From NCBI GenBank assembly GCA_028554755.1, contig JAPTOF010000001.1:1872501-1936500 (forward strand): a stretch of 64,000 nucleotides of DNA, in the 5' to 3' direction. Numbering within the stretch: position 1 is the stretch's first letter; the number at the start of each line of letters is the position of its first letter. The notes beneath the pieces were generated by a model. That model was not told the DNA's origin. It saw only the letters and a list, made by a program, of their open reading frames with translations, and did not search any database. The translations under genes and the position numbers were made by a program. Below, piece after piece: positions 59,611 through 64,000 of this stretch. This stretch comes from Cordia subcordata (taxonomy: Eukaryota > Streptophyta > Magnoliopsida > Boraginales > Cordiaceae).

Positions 59611-62148
59611 TCAATGCGTGTCAGCTGATCTTAGCCTCTTTGCTGCGCGGATGAATTCAACCACCACTTGCACCTCGTCCACTTGCTGTTGCAATGTAAA
59701 AGATTTGAAGGGTCAGATATTCTTTCAAGATTCAGCTTGTGTGCATCAGATGTGAAATGTGAAGCAAGACTGTAAGGATGCATGAGAAAGAGACCTGTGA
59801 CAAGAAATGATTCTGCACTGCATCAACCAATTGTTCTTTGGTCGGGTTAGGGCTACGACTACTACTTGCCTGAGGTTCAAAATTACAAGTCAAAAAATTT
59901 ACGCATACAAGATAAGGTTTTGAAAGCGAGAGTACACAGCAAGTGACACTTACAAGATGGAAGCTTCTCCAATATCTCCACAATGATCCAGTTCCCAGCC
60001 TTGCCATGTTCACTTTCTGGTCGTCCAACAAACACAGTTCAAAAAAGAGTAAGCACGTGGCAGCTGTCGACTTAAAAACCGTAAAATAGCAATTACTCCA
60101 GCAGAGCACACACAAGCACTTGGAAAATATGACAATGATTTCCCACCTGTGATTACAATTCCCCTAGAATCTACATGGACAGACATTATTTTGACCAACA
60201 GCCAAACAAGAATTGGGTCATATTGAAGACAGAAGGAAAAGGAAATGATTGTTAGCAACTGATATAATACCTTGATCAACCTAGCCAATACAAAAGTACA
60301 TTTTGAATTGTGTAAGGCCATCTACCAAGAATTTCATCTATTCTCATTCTCTAGTTACAAAATATCTTAGTTTCAGTTGATATGCCAAAATAAACTTTCT
60401 TATCCATTATGCACTTTTACATATAATTTCAATCTCATTGTTCCACAATTTTACACGTTTTAAGACATAAATGCACAACTCAATCTGTATCGTTTTCTCA
60501 GAATTTTGAAAGGTCTCTTTTTCTGTCTTTTTGGTCAGCCATATGTGAATAAAACAAATCTTTTAGATGGTGGCATCTCAGTGGAGTACAGATTCTTTCT
60601 TTTCCTGTAATGGCTTATCTTGCCTAGAGGTCTTATGCAGGTACGTCTACATTGACACTTGAAATCCTTCAAGCACTTACCAGTTGTGGTGTGCGGTCGA
60701 TGGATCGGATATCCTTCAAAGTACTATGACACATTGACTTTGCGGATGCAGATGTCGCCCATGGCTTTGCATACCGAACTCTCGGCTTGCCAAATCTACT
60801 GTAATGAGCATTACTGGCTGCAGAAAATCAAGGGGCGGGCAGATTCAGTGAAAAACTATCTTTGTACATTCAATTCGAAATTGACAGCTATGCTTATTCA
60901 AGGAACTAAGTGCCTCAACTCACAGAAACGAATATTGTCCTTTCCTCCAATGTCAGAGCTGCTAGAGTCATCAAGGTCATAATCATCATCTTCTTCATTC
61001 CCAGTTGGAGGTTCCAGAACACTCAAAGCATTCCTCTGCAGCTTGACTTCAACCCCATTCTTCAAGACCTACAGAGACATAAAGGAAAAGAATTGAACAC
61101 TGAAAAAACATGCAAGATGCCAAAGGTCAAAATAAACAAGAAAGTCCAGATACACAAGATCCCACTCAACCCCCACCCCTAACAAACAATATAAAAATAC
61201 AGAACCAAATAACGAAGTGAACAGAGCCCAAAAACAGGGAAGAGCCATTCTGCAACATCTATACAAAATAAACACATGTTCAAAAGGAGACCTACAAGAT
61301 TCATATTTAGAGAAAAGGAAAAACAAAAAGTGCTTTTGATCTTTCCTGACAGACAGAAAGTTCAGATTTTCAGATAATTAGATCAGAAATTGAATTAAAT
61401 TGAAATTGCTCAAAATTACAAAGTAGGAAACAGCAATTTAATCCAAATAAAACATAGTAATAGTACCTTCTGCTCTGAAGCCATAAATCTGAGTAACTGG
61501 TGAAGCTTACAACCTAACAACTTGATGTTTAAGACAAAAGAAAAAGGAAAAGAATACAAGAGTTCTAATAGGTCTCAAACTCAAAACCAAAGGCATATAT
61601 TTGCTTTGGTTCTTATTGGGTAGACCACCTCTAAAATTGTATATAGCTAATAAATAGGAAAATAAAAAACTTGGGACAATTAGTAACAGAGCTTTTGCCT
61701 TATTTATTTCCTTTAAGAAATTTCCATGCCTTAATAATACCAAGAGATTAAAAAGGGAAACGAATTCACATTATATGGTCTGTTAATATAGACCATGCCA
61801 TCATAGTATTAATGGTCATAACCATCCGCAATAAATTTTGCAATATGGCAAATAAGGAGACTACAAATTACAGAAGATAACAAGCACAAGATTATGGAGC
61901 TTCTACTATGGATATGTCCCAGGTAGGCCAAATTCGTAAGGTTTTGAGAAAATTACCAGCCAATGCCAACCACCAAGGCCGACGGCCTTCTTGACAACAC
62001 CTTGGAGGCCTACCAAAACGCTCTTAGTTCTGTTGTTCCCCGTGACGACGACTTTCGTGTGCCTAGGGAGAACAGAGAGCTCCTCATCCCCACTTTCATC
62101 ACGAAAAGGCGAAAGCACTCTAGAAGAACACAGTTCAGTCCCCAGCAT
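59611..62148 (-). CDS. SAP30-like histone deacetylase complex subunit (AFR1/AFR2-type)
   Basis: There are six exons: 61957-62148, 60924-61068, 60681-60817, 59954-60016, 59795-59869 and 59611-59685 (687 nt, 228 aa), in phase with GT-AG introns. The N-terminal domain (RDESGDEELSVLPRHTKV, VTGNNRTKSVLVGLQG, KAVGLGGWHWL) is the conserved plant SAP30-like head. An acidic Asp/Ser-rich linker follows (EEDDDYDLDDSSSSD). The C-terminal Sin3-binding region is GSLWRYWRSFHL plus NPTKEQLVDAVQNHFLSQ (about 168-204), ending in a helical Q-V-D-E-V-Q-V-V-V-E segment. The product should bridge Sin3 and a histone deacetylase in the nucleus. Arabidopsis AFR1 and AFR2 (At1g75060, At1g19330) act in this complex to repress the florigen gene FT under long days (from memory). 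No residues look damaged. Confidence 0.92.
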
Positions 62149-62495
62149 TGTCAGCTAATCTTCCACTATTTGCACAATCTCAATCAAGAACTCGAAACTA
62201 ATCAGACCCTAATCGTGCTATATATTTAACTAATTCAACTCCTCAGCTATAAACCACCACGTATTGCATATATCCTCACTGCTCATACTAAAAATAAACC
62301 TAACTAAAATTTCTTAATCCAACCTATGAGTTTCAGCTCAAAGACCTCAATTTTGCACCACTCTGATTACTTAGTTTATGCAATTTGTTGCATCTTGACA
62401 CAGTCTGCGTGCCAAATTAAGAAATCTTCGTACTTGAACAGCACCGATTTAAAATGCTAGACCCGGAAAAGTGCATTAACGACCCCAAATATGTC
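62149..62495 (-). promoter_or_regulatory. 5' leader of the SAP30-like gene with three uORFs
   Basis: Upstream of the start codon the leader exon (bounded by an acceptor TTTGCAG|GAC near 62495) holds three short ORFs on the minus strand: 62417-62476 (19 codons), 62376-62393 (5 codons) and 62230-62286 (18 codons). All end before the main ATG at 62148. They suggest translational control by reinitiation, provided the leader is transcribed as inferred. Confidence 0.5.
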
Positions 62496-64000
62496 CTGCA
62501 AAAGCAAATGCTGGGAATTATTTTACAAAATTAATCAGAGATACGACACTTAAAAGATAACTAAGATGGTGAGACACCGAAAGAGAGATCAATGTCATAT
62601 TGAAATTAAATCATGGCATATTAAAATTCAACTAACAAATCTGAATGGTCAGATTGAATTAACATCATTCTTCTATACAAGAATGGAGTGATTTTACAAA
62701 GAACAAACTTCTAATTTGATAAAGGAAAACATGACATGCAAAATCATATAATAGTTCAACGGCTTTGTGTACAATTACACACATTCACAAACACAAATAG
62801 ACAGAGACAACAATTTTTTTTTACATAATTAAGAATAGTAGTAGAAATTTGAAGTTTTTCTTTTTCTTTTCTTCCTTTAAATCAACAAGGTGAGAAAGCA
62901 TACACACCTATATGAACATAAAAGTTCACCAAAAGCTTAATCTTAAACAAGAAACAATCGAAAAAACAAATGCAAACTCACACATTGCAAGGGAATTTGG
63001 ATTTGCATGCACAGAGAAAGAAGATTACGAGACCCAAAAAAATAAATAAATAAATAAATACAGAAACGAGGTTGTTATTCTTGTAAAGAAAGAAAGAAAC
63101 CTTAGAAGAAGTGTATGCAAGGCCAGTTGAGAAGTCAGCAAAAGATTTACGAATATAATAATAATAATAATAATAATATTAATAATAACAATAATAATAA
63201 AATAACAAAAAAATGATAATATTATTAATAGTAAGAGGAAGAAGAAGAAGAAGTTAAAGGGCAGGAAAAAAAAATGCAGACAAAAGGGGTTGTATGGAGA
63301 TTTTGATATCTTTTGCAGTCAAAAAAATAGTGCACGAATATTGAGAAAGTGAGAGTAAAGACTGTGTGTACTCTGTGAGAGAGAGAGAGAGGGGGAGATG
63401 GATAATTGACGTGGGTGAAGAATACGTACAAAAGTATACATACACTAAATGCTTACCAACTGCTATGAAGAGAAATGGAATTATGGAAACCACCTTGCTG
63501 CTCTGTGACATGTCTAGAGAGAGAGAGAAAAGACACGCATATATGGCCCTCGTGTTCTCTTTCGTGAAGTTTTCTCTTCCTTTTTTTTTTTAATTTTCTT
63601 TTGGGTTTTTTCATTCAGAAAATAAAAAATAAAAGAATTCGAATTTAACTACTGTTACATTGATTTGAGTAGAGCAATCAAATAGCGGTCTTTATCATAC
63701 ATATGTTATCTAAGCTCTAGAGTTACAAATTATATTTGATGTGATAATATTTATAATAACAATATAAATTTAAATCCAAAATTCTCATATTTAAAAATAA
63801 ATAATTATAGTAAACCAAATGCTAGGGCCCATCTCGATTAGTCTTTTTCCATTAAAAAAATATGTTTTCGGCCTTAAATAATTGGATTGCTTAGAAAAAT
63901 GAAACTCTTGAAAAAGAACTGAAACTTGATTTTTTTTTTTTAATTTACATTCTTCAGAAAGAATTTAATTTCAAATGTCATGGGAATACTTTTAAAAATT
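62496..64000. other. Probable leader intron, promoter and flank of the SAP30-like gene
   Basis: A candidate leader-intron donor (CTAAG|GTTTCT) lies near 63099-63104 in minus-strand reading. An ATT-rich array at about 63155-63230 and GA-rich tracts at about 63376-63400 and 63515-63530 lie upstream. No additional gene is visible to the end of the window. Confidence 0.45.

Noticed and set aside
1..64000. tRNA, rRNA, CRISPR array or bacterial-type operon
   Set aside because: No tRNA cloverleaf signals, ribosomal RNA motifs or regularly spaced direct repeats were seen, and the gene structures are eukaryotic. A dedicated tRNA scan could still find one I missed.

Overview
This is nuclear DNA of a flowering plant, almost certainly a core eudicot. 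The evidence is AT-rich intergenic DNA, short GT-AG introns, long split genes, MITEs and a miniature LTR retrotransposon, and proteins that match angiosperm families closely. I cannot fix the species. Residue-level recognition of families is from memory; exon borders were read by hand from splice sites, phase and homology.

Layout. 1-5.5 kb: AT-rich intergenic DNA with small tandem duplications and three weak exon-like segments. 5.56-7.16 kb (-): intronless CYP86A cytochrome P450 (fatty-acid omega-hydroxylase). 7.2-16.3 kb: transposon-rich, with MITEs, a TRIM-type mini-retroelement at 13.22-14.19 kb, a fold-back element, a G-quadruplex motif and a LINE-like relic. 16.30-17.66 kb (-): BTB/POZ (KCTD-type T1) plus beta-propeller gene broken by two nonsense codons and two frameshifts. 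19.76-23.54 kb (-): two-exon 'hydroxyproline-rich glycoprotein family' gene (454 aa). 26.30-34.08 kb (-): 33-exon M1 (PepN-type) aminopeptidase of 980 aa with organelle-type N-terminus. 34.1-39.5 kb: intergenic. 40.62-43.60 kb (+): intronless TIR-NB-ARC protein with extra N- and C-terminal regions (XTNX class), the only plus-strand gene. 44.43-48.57 kb (-): ubiquitin-conjugating E2 of the UBC4/5/6 group. 53.31-54.55 kb (-): RING-H2 protein with a Cys-rich, probably lipidated N-terminus. 59.61-62.15 kb (-): SAP30-like histone deacetylase complex subunit (AFR1/AFR2 type).

Gene order. From memory of the Arabidopsis map, the BTB, UBC4 and RING genes match the run At5g41330-41340-41350, while CYP86A7, an HRGP-family gene and the M1 peptidase lie close together at At1g63710-63770, near UBC5 (At1g63800). 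The window looks like an unfractionated ancestor of these two paralogous blocks.

The most striking structure is in the aminopeptidase: its catalytic core is spread over exons of 28, 26, 19, 5 and 12 nt. The GAMEN motif, the second zinc-binding His and the catalytic Tyr each sit on a separate microexon, and the 19-nt exon uses a GC splice donor. The full 33-exon model closes at exactly 2943 nt without a stop. Second in interest is the decayed BTB gene in a conserved position; third is the XTNX gene with two upstream ORFs abutting or overlapping its start codon.
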